In this document: positions 19,186 through 27,572 of the stretch, piece after piece | Numbering within the stretch: position 1 is the stretch's first letter | Layout: every line of letters begins with the position of its first letter | Assembly: GCF_019455385.1 (NCBI RefSeq) | Contig: NZ_JACOFR010000006.1 | Span: forward strand, 186,001 to 250,000 | DNA length: 64,000 nucleotides | Reading direction: 5' to 3' | Origin: Bradyrhizobium sp. BR 10289 | GTDB taxonomy: Bacteria > Pseudomonadota > Alphaproteobacteria > Rhizobiales > Xanthobacteraceae | Notes under the pieces: generated by a model | Seen by the model: only the letters and a program-made list of their open reading frames with translations | Told to the model about the DNA's origin: nothing | Database searches by the model: none | Made by a program: the position numbers and the translations under genes

Positions 19186-19375
19186 CTCACCCCACCCTCT
19201 CCCCGTAAGAACGGGGCGAGGGAGCGAGGGAGCGGCGCGTCCCTAACGTCCGATGATCAGCTAATCGTTCGCGGTGGCGCTTCTTAACCTCTCCCCGCTC
19301 TTTGCGGGGAGAGGTCGGATTGCCTCCGGCGATGCGAAGCATCGTCCGGCGCAATCCGGGTGAGGGGCAAGGCAC
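19186..19375. repeat. Two intergenic palindromic repeat units
   Basis: Unit 1: CCCCTCACCCCACCCTCTCCCC, GTAAGAAC, GGGGCGAGGGAGCG (about 19186-19234). Unit 2: CCTCTCCCCGC TCTTT GCGGGGAGAGG at about 19289-19315 plus GCGATGCGAAGCATCG and GGGTGAGGGGCAAGG to 19375. They fill most of the 383-base gap between the malic enzyme gene and blaI; I see no gene in it. Confidence 0.72.
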
Positions 19376-19492
19376 CCTGCAGGCCAGATCGGAGGCCCGT
19401 CCGAGTCGCCAACCCTCGTCAGCCCAGCCCGCCCGCACCGCCATTCCCGCCGGAATCGCCGTTGCCCGGCACGGCCGCATATGCGACAATCC

Positions 19493-19502
19493 GTAACGTT
19501 AC
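19493..19502. promoter_or_regulatory. Palindrome upstream of the BlaI-type regulator
   Basis: GTAACGTTAC, a perfect 10-bp palindrome, sits 31 bases before the blaI-like ATG. BlaI/MecI repressors bind palindromes in their own promoters, so this is a candidate operator, though it does not match the classic TACA/TGTA-centred Bla box. Confidence 0.3.
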
Positions 19503-19532
19503 AAGAAACTCAAATCCGCAAGGTCAGCTGCC

Positions 19533-19925
19533 ATGGACGATCGTTTGCCTGAACTGGGCGACCTCGAGCACGAGGTCATGCAATTGGTTTGGGCCCATGG
19601 TCCTGTCACCGCCGAGGTGGTGCGGGAGCGGTTGTCGCGAAAGCTGAAGGAATCGACCGTGCGCACGGTGCTGCGCCGGCTCGAGGAAAAGGGTTATGCT
19701 CACCATACGGTGGACGGACGCACCTATGTCTACCAGGCTGCCGAACCGCGCGCGAAGGTCGCGGCCAAGGCGGTGCAGCGCATCGTCGACTGGTTCTGCA
19801 ACGGCTCGATCGAGGAGGTCCTGGTCGGCATGGTGGACAACAAGATGCTCGACCAGCAGCAATTGCGCACGCTGGCCGACCAGGTGGCCAAGGCGAAGAA
19901 GGCGAGGGGAGTGAAGAACGAATGA
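19533..19925 (+). CDS. BlaI/MecI/CopY-family transcriptional regulator
   Basis: 130 residues. The winged helix at about 1-75 has the family pattern LGDLEHEVMQLVWAHGPVTA, KESTVRTVLRRLEEKGY and the wing TVDGRTYVYQA; the C-terminal helices (about 85-125) form the dimer and cleavage region. These repressors are released when a membrane protease of the BlaR1 type is activated. That partner follows directly, overlapping by four bases. In alphaproteobacteria such pairs are not necessarily about beta-lactams; the signal is unknown. Confidence 0.93.
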   Translation: MDDRLPELGDLEHEVMQLVWAHGPVTAEVVRERLSRKLKESTVRTVLRRLEEKGYAHHTVDGRTYVYQAAEPRAKVAAKAVQRIVDWFCNGSIEEVLVGMVDNKMLDQQQLRTLADQVAKAKKARGVKNE

Positions 19926-22441
19926 TCGCAACTCTGGCGGAGGCGGCGCTACGCTCCTTTGTGCTGGGAGGCGTCGTCTGGTTCGGTCTCAACCTGTTTC
20001 GCGTGCGCAATCCGCACGTTCACATGACGGCGTGGGTCGTCGTGCTCATCGCGTCGCTGGCGATGCCCTTCGTGATGCACTGGCCGACGTTGACGATCAC
20101 CCGGCTGCCGCTGCCGGTTGCGATGCCGGATGATTTTCCGCCGGCCGACATGTCGATGCTGGAGACGCCGCAACCCGCGCTGCCGATCGCACCTCACCCG
20201 GCCGTCGCGCCGCCGGTGAAAAGCGTCGTCTCGATCAATTGGTGGCTGCTTGCCACACTGGTCTATGCCGGCGTCGCCGGCCTGTTGCTGCTGCGGCTTG
20301 CGATCGGGCTCGGCCTGACCTGGCGCCTCGCGCGCGCGGCAAAGCCGGTGAAGGGCGCGCAGATGACCAGTGCCGACGTGCGCGTCAGCCGCGATGTTGG
20401 CGGCCCCGTCACCTTCGGCTCGACCATTCTGGTGCCGCCGCAATTTGCCGGCTGGGACGCCAAGAAGCGCCTCGCGGTTCTCGCCCATGAAGGCGCGCAT
20501 GTCGCCAACCGCGATTTCTACGTCCTGCTGCTCGCGGCGCTGAACCGCGCGGTGTTCTGGTTCAGCCCGTTCTCGTGGTGGCAACTCGCGCGCCTTGCCG
20601 AGCTCGCCGAGATCATCAGCGACGCGCAGGCGATCGAGGTGATCGACGACCGGCTGTCCTATGCGGAAATCCTGCTCGATTTTGCCAGCAGCGTGAAGCC
20701 GCGGCCCCTGGAGCTGGCGATGGCACGGGCTTCGACCGTGCGCGCCCGCGTCGAGCGCATCATCGCGGCGGCCGCGATGCCCGCGGCGGTCGGCTGGCGC
20801 AAGCGGCTGTGGATCGCGGCCGCGATCGTTCCGGTCGTGATCGTCTCCGCCGGCATGATCGCCTATCGCACGCCGGATCCGGCGCCCGGTGTCGCCGATG
20901 CCGGCGAGGTGCCGGCGCAACATTACCGCCCCTTCGTCAATTTCTATGCGATGGGCCCGGCCTCGGTGTTCGCGGTCTTCCGCGAGGGCGACGAGATCTA
21001 CGGCCAGCTCACCGGTCAGCGTAAAATGCGCCTGACGGTGAGCGCTGACGGCACCGCGACCTACCCGGCATCCTCCGGCGAGATCACGTTCTCGGCCGAT
21101 GCGGAGCGTCGCTCGTCCGAGTTGATGCTGCGCATGAACGGCCGCGACGTGCGTGCGGTTCGGGTCGCCGAAATGCCGATCTCGGCCACTGAGCCTGCCG
21201 CGCTCGATCAATATGCCGGCTGGTACAGGATTGCGCCGAACCGCGTGCTGACGGTGCGGCGTGACGGCGACCGGCTCCAGGTGCAGGAAACCGTGCAGGG
21301 ACCGGCGACGCTTTTGGCCGAGGGGGCCGACGTCTTCTCGATCCACGGCGAGAATCTCCTGATCTTCCTGCGTGACGGGCAGTCGAAGGTCGCGCGCGTC
21401 CTGGTGCAGAATTCGGTGTTCGGCGCACGGCTTGCGCCGCGGATCGATGCGGCGGTGGCGCAGGCGATCGAGGCGGATTTCGCGCGCCGCCTTGCCGAGG
21501 CGCCTGACCGGTTCAGGCAGCAGGTCCCGGCTGACGGCAGCAAGGAGGTCATCCTGCGCGGAATCGAGGATCTGCGCCGCGGTACGCCGAACTACGACCG
21601 CATGAGCGCGCCGCTCGCGGCCAAGATCCATCGCTACCTCGAGGAAACGCAGGCGACATTCGTGGCGCTCGGTGCCCTCGAGTCGATCTTCTTCCGCGGC
21701 GTCGGCCCCGGCGGCTACGACATCTATGGCGCCAAGTTCGAGAATGGCACGGCGGAATTCCGTCTGCTGCTCGAGCCCGACGGCAAGGCCGGCGACGTGA
21801 TCTTCCGGGCCGACGGCAATGACGAGCTCGGCGGCATCCTGCCTTGCGCCGACGAGGCGAAGGTGCGCGGCCGCGCCGGCACCTCGCCGATCCGGATCAT
21901 GATCTACAATGAGATGGGCGAGGACATCCGCGTCTTCAATCTCGATGCCGACGGCAATCGCAAGGCCGAGAGCGTCGTCAGGCCCAACATGAGCTGGGCC
22001 GCGACGACCACCGTGAACAATCCCTGGGTGATTGCCGACAGATCGGGGCGGTGCCTCGAGGTGCTGGTGCCGGGCCGGCAGACGCGCTTCCACAATGTCG
22101 AAGCCTCCAGCATCGGCGCCAAGCCCGGACGCGCGGCGCGCCGCGCTGTTCCGATCGCCAATGGCGAGGACATGCTGCGCCGCTATATCGAGGCCGTCGG
22201 CAAGGGCCAGCCCGACTACGAGCACATGACGCCCGAGGTCGCCGACATCACGCGCCAGCAGCTTCCGTTCGACCAAGCGATCCTGGCGAAGCTTGGCGCG
22301 CTGCGTGCGGTGTCGTTCCGCGGCGTCACCGCGCTCGACAGCGACATCTACATCGCCCAGTTCGCCAACGGTTCGGCGGAATGGCGGATCGGCGTCCGGA
22401 ACGGCACCATCACCAAGATCGCGCTCGGGCCCAATTTCTAG
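19922..22441 (+). CDS. BlaR1-like M56 membrane metallopeptidase with C-terminal VHL beta domain
   Basis: 839 residues. N-terminal membrane helices at about 5-25, 35-52 and 105-125, then the M56 catalytic helix with HEGAH at 189-193 (zinc HExxH) and the downstream Glu/Asp region ELAEIISDAQAIEV; another membrane span lies near 300. The periplasmic part has no penicillin-binding domain. Instead there is a DUF3471-like segment (about 430-520), a module at about 537-629 (containing TPNYDRMSAP and IFFRGV...DIY), a von Hippel-Lindau-type beta domain at about 657-718 (VFNLDADGN, RPNMSWAATT, NPWVIADRSGRCLEV), and a second copy of the module at about 746-838 (QPDYEHMTPE, VSFRGV...DIY). It should relieve repression by the adjacent BlaI upon sensing a ligand. 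The long frame from 19589 is a shadow; this ATG overlaps the blaI stop. Confidence 0.9.
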   Translation: MIATLAEAALRSFVLGGVVWFGLNLFRVRNPHVHMTAWVVVLIASLAMPFVMHWPTLTITRLPLPVAMPDDFPPADMSMLETPQPALPIAPHPAVAPPVKSVVSINWWLLATLVYAGVAGLLLLRLAIGLGLTWRLARAAKPVKGAQMTSADVRVSRDVGGPVTFGSTILVPPQFAGWDAKKRLAVLAHEGAHVANRDFYVLLLAALNRAVFWFSPFSWWQLARLAELAEIISDAQAIEVIDDRLSYAEILLDFASSVKPRPLELAMARASTVRARVERIIAAAAMPAAVGWRKRLWIAAAIVPVVIVSAGMIAYRTPDPAPGVADAGEVPAQHYRPFVNFYAMGPASVFAVFREGDEIYGQLTGQRKMRLTVSADGTATYPASSGEITFSADAERRSSELMLRMNGRDVRAVRVAEMPISATEPAALDQYAGWYRIAPNRVLTVRRDGDRLQVQETVQGPATLLAEGADVFSIHGENLLIFLRDGQSKVARVLVQNSVFGARLAPRIDAAVAQAIEADFARRLAEAPDRFRQQVPADGSKEVILRGIEDLRRGTPNYDRMSAPLAAKIHRYLEETQATFVALGALESIFFRGVGPGGYDIYGAKFENGTAEFRLLLEPDGKAGDVIFRADGNDELGGILPCADEAKVRGRAGTSPIRIMIYNEMGEDIRVFNLDADGNRKAESVVRPNMSWAATTTVNNPWVIADRSGRCLEVLVPGRQTRFHNVEASSIGAKPGRAARRAVPIANGEDMLRRYIEAVGKGQPDYEHMTPEVADITRQQLPFDQAILAKLGALRAVSFRGVTALDSDIYIAQFANGSAEWRIGVRNGTITKIALGPNF

Positions 22442-22609
22442 GATCGTCGCGACCGCCGTCCGTCGCAACTAAAGCGCGGCCCGACAGGGGCGGGGATGGT
22501 TCAATCTCCGCTTGCGGCGCCTTGTCCCGAGTGTTACGATGCGTAGCATTACGGATCGTAGCCTCGTCCGGCGAGCCGCCGGCAGCTTCGAGAGAATTGG
22601 GCGTTCGCC
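22442..22609. other. Intergenic region with a possible regulator site
   Basis: 168 bases between the protease and the DUF1800 gene. At 22533-22552 the sequence reads GTTACGATGCGTAGCATTAC, an imperfect palindrome whose GTTAC ends recall the GTAACGTTAC in front of blaI. It might let the BlaI protein control the following pair, but the match is weak. Confidence 0.25.
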
Positions 22610-24067
22610 ATGAGCAATTCTGCAAAGGCCGCCGCCGTGCTGGCGCTTCATCGCTTCGGCATGGGGCCGCGGCCGGGATCGGTGGCTGCACTCGGCAGCG
22701 ACCCGCGCGGTGCGCTGATCGCCGAACTCGACCGGCCGCTCGCGCTGACCGCAGCCGCGAGCCTTCCTCCCAGCGCGAAAGCCTATCGCATCGTGGCCGA
22801 TGCCAATGCGCGGCGGGCGGCGCGCGCCAAGCAGGCGCAGCAGCAGGCCAAGAAGCAGCAGATGGCGGCCGCGACCGCGATGTCCGAAGACCAGACGCAA
22901 GGTCAGGCGCAGGACAAGGATAAAGACGTTGCCGAAATGGCGGCCAAGCAGGCGGCCGAAGCCGTGCCCGATCCCGGCCGTCCGATCTATCTGCAGGAAG
23001 CCAAGCTGCGCACCGAAGCCGCGCTCGTCGCCGAGATCGGCTTCGCCGAGCGGCTGGTGTGGTTCTGGTCCAACCATTTCTGCATCTCGGCCAACAAGAT
23101 CCAGAGCATGTCCGGCGCCTATGAGCGCGAAGCGGTGCGCCCCAACGTGCTTGGCCGTTTCGTCGATCTCCTCTTGGCTGTCGAGGGCCATCCGGCGATG
23201 CTGTTCTATCTCGACAATCTGGGCTCGATGGGCGCGAACTCGATCGCGGGCATCAACCGCAGTCGCGGCCTCAACGAGAACATCGCGCGCGAGATCATGG
23301 AGCTGCATACGCTCGGCGTGCGCACCGGCTACACCCAGGACGACGTCATCAGCTTCGCCAATGTCATGACCGGATGGACGCTGGTGCCGCCCGGCGACAA
23401 TCCCGAGCACGGCGGCGAGTTCATCTTCAATCCGCGGCTGCACGAGCCCGGCGGGCAGACCGTGCTCGGCAAGCTCTACGAGCAGGAGGATGTCGAGCAG
23501 GGCCGCGCAGTGCTGCGCGATCTCGCCGCCAATCCTGCGACCGCAACCCATGTCGCGACCAAGCTCGCGCGGCACTTCGTCGCCGACGAGCCGCCGCCGG
23601 TGCTGGTCGAGCAGATGGCGAAGACATTTCGCGACACCGAGGGCGATCTCAAGCAGGTCGCGATCGCGATGGTGTCGTCGGACGAGGCCTGGCGCGGGCC
23701 GCCGTCGAAGCTCAAACGTCCCAGCGAATGGGGCGTCGGCATGGTGCGCGCGACGGGCATCACCACCGTCGACCCTGAACGATTCACCGGCGGCCAGGCG
23801 CTGCTCGGCGAGGCGCTGTGGCGTCCGTCCGCGCCCAAAGGCTATCCCGACGACGAGGCCAGCTGGATCGACGGCGTCGGCCGCCGGCTCGACATCGCCA
23901 ACAATTTTGCCGAGCGCATCGCCGGCATGGCCGATCCGCAAGCGATCATCGCGGACGTCTTCGCGTCCGAGATCGCGCCCGAGGTGAAGCAGGCGGTCGG
24001 CCGCGCCGAGAGCCGGCAGCAGGCGCTCGCGCTGCTGTTCATGTCGGCCGATTTTCAGAGGAGGTGA
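22610..24067 (+). CDS. DUF1800 domain-containing protein
   Basis: 485 residues. The family begins with ALHRFGMGPRPGSV as here, and contains the stretch LVWFWSNHFCIS and NENIAREIMELHTLGVRTGYTQDDV. A variable, Gln/Lys/Ala-rich insertion at about 68-120 is typical. No signal peptide is obvious. DUF1800 genes nearly always precede a DUF1501 gene, as here with two bases between them; together they are thought to make an exported complex but the biochemical role is not established. The Lys/Gln-rich insert is probably disordered. Confidence 0.9.
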   Translation: MSNSAKAAAVLALHRFGMGPRPGSVAALGSDPRGALIAELDRPLALTAAASLPPSAKAYRIVADANARRAARAKQAQQQAKKQQMAAATAMSEDQTQGQAQDKDKDVAEMAAKQAAEAVPDPGRPIYLQEAKLRTEAALVAEIGFAERLVWFWSNHFCISANKIQSMSGAYEREAVRPNVLGRFVDLLLAVEGHPAMLFYLDNLGSMGANSIAGINRSRGLNENIAREIMELHTLGVRTGYTQDDVISFANVMTGWTLVPPGDNPEHGGEFIFNPRLHEPGGQTVLGKLYEQEDVEQGRAVLRDLAANPATATHVATKLARHFVADEPPPVLVEQMAKTFRDTEGDLKQVAIAMVSSDEAWRGPPSKLKRPSEWGVGMVRATGITTVDPERFTGGQALLGEALWRPSAPKGYPDDEASWIDGVGRRLDIANNFAERIAGMADPQAIIADVFASEIAPEVKQAVGRAESRQQALALLFMSADFQRR

Positions 24068-24069
24068 GC

Positions 24070-25320
24070 ATGGGCATCGCCAATCATCTGCCGACGCGGC
24101 GGGAGCTCCTCGTCGGCTCCGGCGCGCTGTTCGCTTGGAGCCAGATGCCGCGGATTGCGCGCGCGGAAGGGCGCGATCCGCGCCTGCTCGTCGTCATCCT
24201 GCGCGGCGCGCTCGACGGCCTCGGTGCCGTTGCGCCGGTCGGCGATCCCGACTGGATCTCGCTGCGCGGCGATCGCGCGCTGCTGCTCGACGGCAAGCCA
24301 CAGGCGCTGCCGCTCGATTCCTTCTTTGCCCTCAATCCGGCGATGCCGAACCTGCATCGTCTCTACAAGATCGGGAAAGCCGCGATCGTCCACGCCACGG
24401 CGACGCCCTATCGCGAGCGCTCGCATTTCGATGGCCAGGACGTGCTGGAGAGCGGCTTCACCAAGCCGGGTGCCACGGCATCCGGATGGCTCAACCGCGC
24501 GCTGCTCGCGATGGAATCCGGCGGACGTGTCGATCCCCACGGCAGCCGCGCGCTCGGCATCGGCTCGGTGACGCCGCTGGTGGTGCGCGGCGCGGCGCCG
24601 GTCATGACATGGGTACCGCAAAAGCTGCTCCCCGCGAGCGAGGACACGCAGAACCGCCTGCTCGATCTCTACCAGCACACCGACCCGAAGCTTGCGACCG
24701 TGCTTCAGGCGCGCATGAAACTGGCTTCGCTTGGCGGCGCGCGCGGCAGCGGCGATCCCATGCCGGACGATCCGACGCTGATGCCGCCGGGCGCGGCCCG
24801 CGTGCGCGCGTTTTTTGCCGAAGCCGCCGGCACGGCCGCGCGCTATCTGGCGAAACCCGACGGGCCGCGCGTCGGTGCGATGGGCTTTGTCGGCTGGGAT
24901 ACGCACATCGCCGAAGGCGCGGCCTCCGGCCAGCTCTACAATCTGCTCGGCGCGCTCGACGGTGCGTTTGCCGCGATCGAAACCAACATGAGCGAGGTGT
25001 GGCACGAGACGGTGGTCGCGGTCGTTACCGAGTTCGGCCGCACTGCGCGCATCAACGGCACGGAAGGCACCGATCACGGCACCGGCACGGTCGCCTTCCT
25101 GATCGGCGGCGGGCTCACCGGCGGCTGCGTGATCGCGGACTGGCCGGGCCTGAAGCCGGCGCAGCTGTTCGAGGATCGCGACCTCAAGCCGACCACCGAT
25201 CTGCGCGCCGTGCTGAAGGGGCTGCTGAGAGATCATTTGCGTGTCGACGAGAAGGTGCTCGCCGAAGCAGTCTTCCCCGGCAGCGCCGACGTCAAACCGA
25301 TGGGAGGCCTCGTCGGCTGA
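24070..25320 (+). CDS. DUF1501 domain-containing protein, Tat-exported
   Basis: 416 residues. A twin-arginine signal (PTRRELLVGSGALFAW, about 8-23) shows export in folded form. The body is the alkaline-phosphatase/sulfatase-superfamily DUF1501 fold: RLLVVILRGALDGLGAV near the N-terminus, the SHFDGQDVLESG motif, GWDTH and VVTEFGRTARINGTEGTDHGTG with clustered metal-ligand-like residues. It follows the DUF1800 gene at two bases with GAGG ahead of the ATG, so it is the downstream half of this conserved pair. Enzymatic activity unproven for the family. Confidence 0.9.
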   Translation: MGIANHLPTRRELLVGSGALFAWSQMPRIARAEGRDPRLLVVILRGALDGLGAVAPVGDPDWISLRGDRALLLDGKPQALPLDSFFALNPAMPNLHRLYKIGKAAIVHATATPYRERSHFDGQDVLESGFTKPGATASGWLNRALLAMESGGRVDPHGSRALGIGSVTPLVVRGAAPVMTWVPQKLLPASEDTQNRLLDLYQHTDPKLATVLQARMKLASLGGARGSGDPMPDDPTLMPPGAARVRAFFAEAAGTAARYLAKPDGPRVGAMGFVGWDTHIAEGAASGQLYNLLGALDGAFAAIETNMSEVWHETVVAVVTEFGRTARINGTEGTDHGTGTVAFLIGGGLTGGCVIADWPGLKPAQLFEDRDLKPTTDLRAVLKGLLRDHLRVDEKVLAEAVFPGSADVKPMGGLVG

Positions 25321-25354
25321 CGACGCGGTCTCTCGCGACAGGATCGGGTTCGTG

Positions 25355-25519
25355 ATGTGCACACTGACACAACGAGAGCTCGACTTTCTGGCCGGCCTGA
25401 AAACCGGCTGGCGACGGCTCTATCGGCGCGAGCTGATGCGGCTTCTGCGGGGTGATGCCGAGCCTGGCGAGGATCAGCCGGGCGCGCGCCCGATCCTCTG
25501 GCGCATCGTATCGGGCTGA
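25355..25519 (+). CDS. Small hypothetical protein, 54 aa
   Basis: A short basic ORF beginning 34 bases after the DUF1501 stop. The first 30 residues (TQRELDFLAGLKTGWRRLYRRELM) look like an amphipathic helix; the rest is Gly/Pro-rich. GGATCGGG before the ATG is a poor ribosome-binding site. I recognise no family and it may be non-coding. Confidence 0.3.
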   Translation: MCTLTQRELDFLAGLKTGWRRLYRRELMRLLRGDAEPGEDQPGARPILWRIVSG

Positions 25520-25672
25520 TTTTCTTGCCCGCCTGTCCCGATTCAGGACATCGACTGTGGTGGAATCGCCACAGCCGGCGTCGAAACGGCCGCGGCCTCA
25601 GGCCCGCTTTTCTTCCGACAAGGTTCTGCCCCGATTGCCCACCGAAACTTAAACGTGTTCGGAGGGCGCATC

Positions 25673-26191
25673 ATGTCTCGCTTTGCAAGTGCCGAAACCG
25701 CCGGGATCTCGCTGGCAAGCTCGAGCCGGTCGCTGCTCGCTGTCATCGCTGCCGCCTCGCTCGCCGCCTGCGCGCAATCGCCGGTCGGCCGGCAAAAGGC
25801 CGATCTCGGCACCACCACAAGGCAGGCCGTGGTCGAACGACCGCATCGCGTGGCAGCGCTGCATCCGCGGCCGATCAGCCGGGTGCGCGTCCCGGACAGC
25901 GATGCAAAGCAAACCGCCTCGCATGGCGTTGCCAGCTTCTACTCGGATACGGAAACCGCGAGCGGCGAGAAGTTCGACAAGAACGAATTGACCGCGGCGC
26001 ATCCGAGCCTGCCGTTCGGCACCAAGCTGCGGGTCACCGACGTCTCTTCCGGGCGCTTCGTCACCGTCCGGGTCAACGATCGCGGCCCCTATGTTCGCGG
26101 CCGTGTCGTCGACATCTCGCCGTCCGCGGCCGAGGCGCTCGGCATGGTCGACAAGGGTGTGGCCAATGTCAGGCTCGACGTGGTGCGATAG
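25673..26191 (+). CDS. RlpA-like lipoprotein (double-psi beta-barrel)
   Basis: 172 residues with a lipoprotein signal: hydrophobic LLAVIAAASLAACAQ, where the Cys of LAAC (about residue 33) would be lipidated. The C-terminal half is the RlpA barrel: GVASFYSDTETASGEKFDKNELTAAHPSLP-type start, FGTKLRVTD, VTVRVNDRGPYVRGRVVDIS and the catalytic-type Asp of RlpA lytic transglycosylases. RlpA proteins act on peptidoglycan at the septum; there is no SPOR domain here. GGAGGG lies seven bases before this ATG, so I prefer it over the earlier in-frame GTG at 25655. A shorter paralogue is at 48704. Confidence 0.88.
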   Translation: MSRFASAETAGISLASSSRSLLAVIAAASLAACAQSPVGRQKADLGTTTRQAVVERPHRVAALHPRPISRVRVPDSDAKQTASHGVASFYSDTETASGEKFDKNELTAAHPSLPFGTKLRVTDVSSGRFVTVRVNDRGPYVRGRVVDISPSAAEALGMVDKGVANVRLDVVR

Positions 26192-26295
26192 CTGGAATTC
26201 ATCGAGCTCAGACGCTGCTGCCTTAACCGGCTGTTAGCCGCATCTGGCGCACCATGGCTGCCCAAACAAATCCGGGCTTTTGGGGAGGCGGGCGC

Positions 26296-26451
26296 TTGAA
26301 CACGATCCAGTATCTCGAAGATCAGGCCGCGCGTGCCGAGCGGCTCGCCAAACGGATCACGGATACGCTGACGATCGAAAAGCTCCTGACCTTCGCCGGC
26401 GAACGCCGCCGCGAGATCGAGGTCATCGCCGCCAGGCGGCGACCCGCATAA
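26296..26451 (+). CDS. Small hypothetical protein, 51 aa
   Basis: A hydrophilic helical protein (NTIQYLEDQAARAERLAKRITD, then IEKLLTFAGERRREIEVIAARRR). I chose the TTG at 26296 because GGGGAGG precedes it by seven bases; the in-frame ATG at 26254 has no such site but would give 65 residues. The charged heptad-like pattern suggests a coiled coil. I do not recognise a named family. Confidence 0.55.
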   Translation: MNTIQYLEDQAARAERLAKRITDTLTIEKLLTFAGERRREIEVIAARRRPA

Positions 26452-26498
26452 CTCCTTCAGACCATGCATTGAACGCATCCGCACACGCTGCAAAGCGC

Positions 26499-26523
26499 GG
26501 AACTTCTTCTCGTGTCCTGCGTC
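26499..26523 (+). promoter_or_regulatory. EcfG-like general stress promoter
   Basis: GGAAC at 26499-26503, 16 bases, then CGTC at 26520-26523. The alphaproteobacterial EcfG/RpoE2 consensus is GGAAC-N16/17-CGTT, so only the last base differs. It is 31 bases before the ATG of a tiny membrane protein. Confidence 0.45.
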
Positions 26524-26554
26524 ATCTGGGCAGTACATTGAGGAGGAGGAAGTC

Positions 26555-26641
26555 ATGGGTTTTGGACGAGGTGCTTTGCTTTGGTTGCTTGGCGTGCCGC
26601 TGCCGATCGTTCTGCTGCTGGCATTGTTCTGGCACCACTGA
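26555..26641 (+). CDS. 28-aa single-span membrane protein
   Basis: A strong AGGAGGAGG ribosome-binding site lies five bases before the ATG. The product is nearly all hydrophobic: GALLWLLGVPLPIVLLLALF ends in WHH, one transmembrane helix with a short polar start. It is followed 12 bases later by a clear intrinsic terminator and preceded by an EcfG-like promoter, so it is a complete tiny transcription unit. Similar micro-membrane proteins are widespread in Rhizobiales; function unknown. Confidence 0.72.
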   Translation: MGFGRGALLWLLGVPLPIVLLLALFWHH

Positions 26642-26653
26642 GATTGTTACACG

Positions 26654-26681
26654 AAAAGCGCCGCGGAAGCGGCGCTTTTTT
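26654..26681 (+). terminator. Intrinsic terminator
   Basis: AAAAGCGCCGC, loop GGAA, GCGGCGCTTTT then TT: an 11-bp stem with a T run, ending the transcript of the 28-aa membrane protein. Confidence 0.88.
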
Positions 26682-26730
26682 GTTGCCTGCGATGTAGAGC
26701 TTAGAGAAGCCGAGAGGCGAAGACGCGTCG

Positions 26731-27036
26731 TCAGCTGTGGTTCTCCACGAAGTCGCTGAGATAGTCCGGCAATGTCACGCCATCGATGTCGCAGCGCGCC
26801 CTGATTTCATCGGCAACATCGGTCGAGATGTCCTTGGCCCAGTGCTCGAGCGTGTTGAACGAGATCACCTTGATGGGATCGTTGAAGCAGCCGGCGACGA
26901 GTTCGCCGATGGTGGTTTCGAGATCGCTCCGCTCGATCCGGATTTCCGTCGCCTTGTCGCGGCGGTCGATCACCACGAACAGGGTCTGGTCCGCGCCATA
27001 AGGCACGACCGGGGAAGGCACGCCAGCTTCAAGCAT
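26731..27036 (-). CDS. Conserved-looking hypothetical protein, 101 aa
   Basis: Acidic soluble protein: a strand-rich N-terminal half (TLFVVIDRRDKATEIRIE) followed by a helix (SDLETTIGELVAGCFNDP) and an Asp-rich end with SFNTLEHWAKDISTDVADEI. No signal or membrane segment, no motif I can name. It has no good ribosome-binding site before the ATG at 27036. It lies convergent to the terminator at 26654. Composition and third-position GC look like a real gene of this genome. Confidence 0.6.
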   Translation of the reverse strand: MLEAGVPSPVVPYGADQTLFVVIDRRDKATEIRIERSDLETTIGELVAGCFNDPIKVISFNTLEHWAKDISTDVADEIRARCDIDGVTLPDYLSDFVENHS

Positions 27037-27148
27037 GTTAGATACCCACGCCTTGGCTTCCGATCTCCGTTAACGGGAAAAACCGGACGAAGGTTCCTGC
27101 CCCGGAGAAGCTCGTCGTGCCTTTGCAGAAAGCGGCGTCTGCACGCAA

Positions 27149-27421
27149 TCAGAGAAATTCGCGAAGCCGCGAAAGCTCGATGACGTGTTCTGGCGAGAGC
27201 ACATCCGTCACCAGCGGCGGTTGCGCCATGGTGTGGATCTCATAGAGATGCCGGGTCTTCGCCGGCTTCTGCATGAAAGCCGAGATGCATTCGTCGAGCG
27301 TGCCTTCGCTGACTTGGTAGCTCTCGCGATCCGGCTGGCGCTGGTTGGCCAGCGAGGGCCATTTGTGCAGCGTTGCACGCGCGCCGAAATCGACTTTTGA
27401 CTCTCCGACTACGTCCCCCAT
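27149..27421 (-). CDS. Hypothetical protein, 90 aa
   Basis: Soluble protein with an odd pattern: short basic N-terminal half, then YQVSEGTLDECISAFMQKPAKTRHLYEIHT and EHVIELSRLREFL. I took the Met at 27421, preceded by GGGGGC, over an upstream Met at 27484 whose extra 21 residues look like leader noise. It follows the 101-aa gene on the same strand. No family recognised. Confidence 0.5.
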   Translation of the reverse strand: MGDVVGESKVDFGARATLHKWPSLANQRQPDRESYQVSEGTLDECISAFMQKPAKTRHLYEIHTMAQPPLVTDVLSPEHVIELSRLREFL

Positions 27422-27572
27422 CGCCCCCGTCTCACTCACGCAAAAAACGCCCCAGCACGCGGATTTGCGTGCCGGGGCCCACACCTATCGCTGCATCTCA
27501 ATGCCACTGGCCCCCCTCAACGCGGCAGCCGGGAAATAGTTCCTGGCTAATCCGCGCGGCGCCAGCTCGATG

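Noticed and set aside
19949..22468. 839-codon minus-strand frame
   Set aside because: Shadow of the BlaR1-like gene; no motifs and shadow-type composition.
22533..22552. BlaI operator before the DUF1800 gene
   Set aside because: The half-sites match only 6 of 10 and the spacing differs from the GTAACGTTAC palindrome before blaI, so I kept it as a weak note only.
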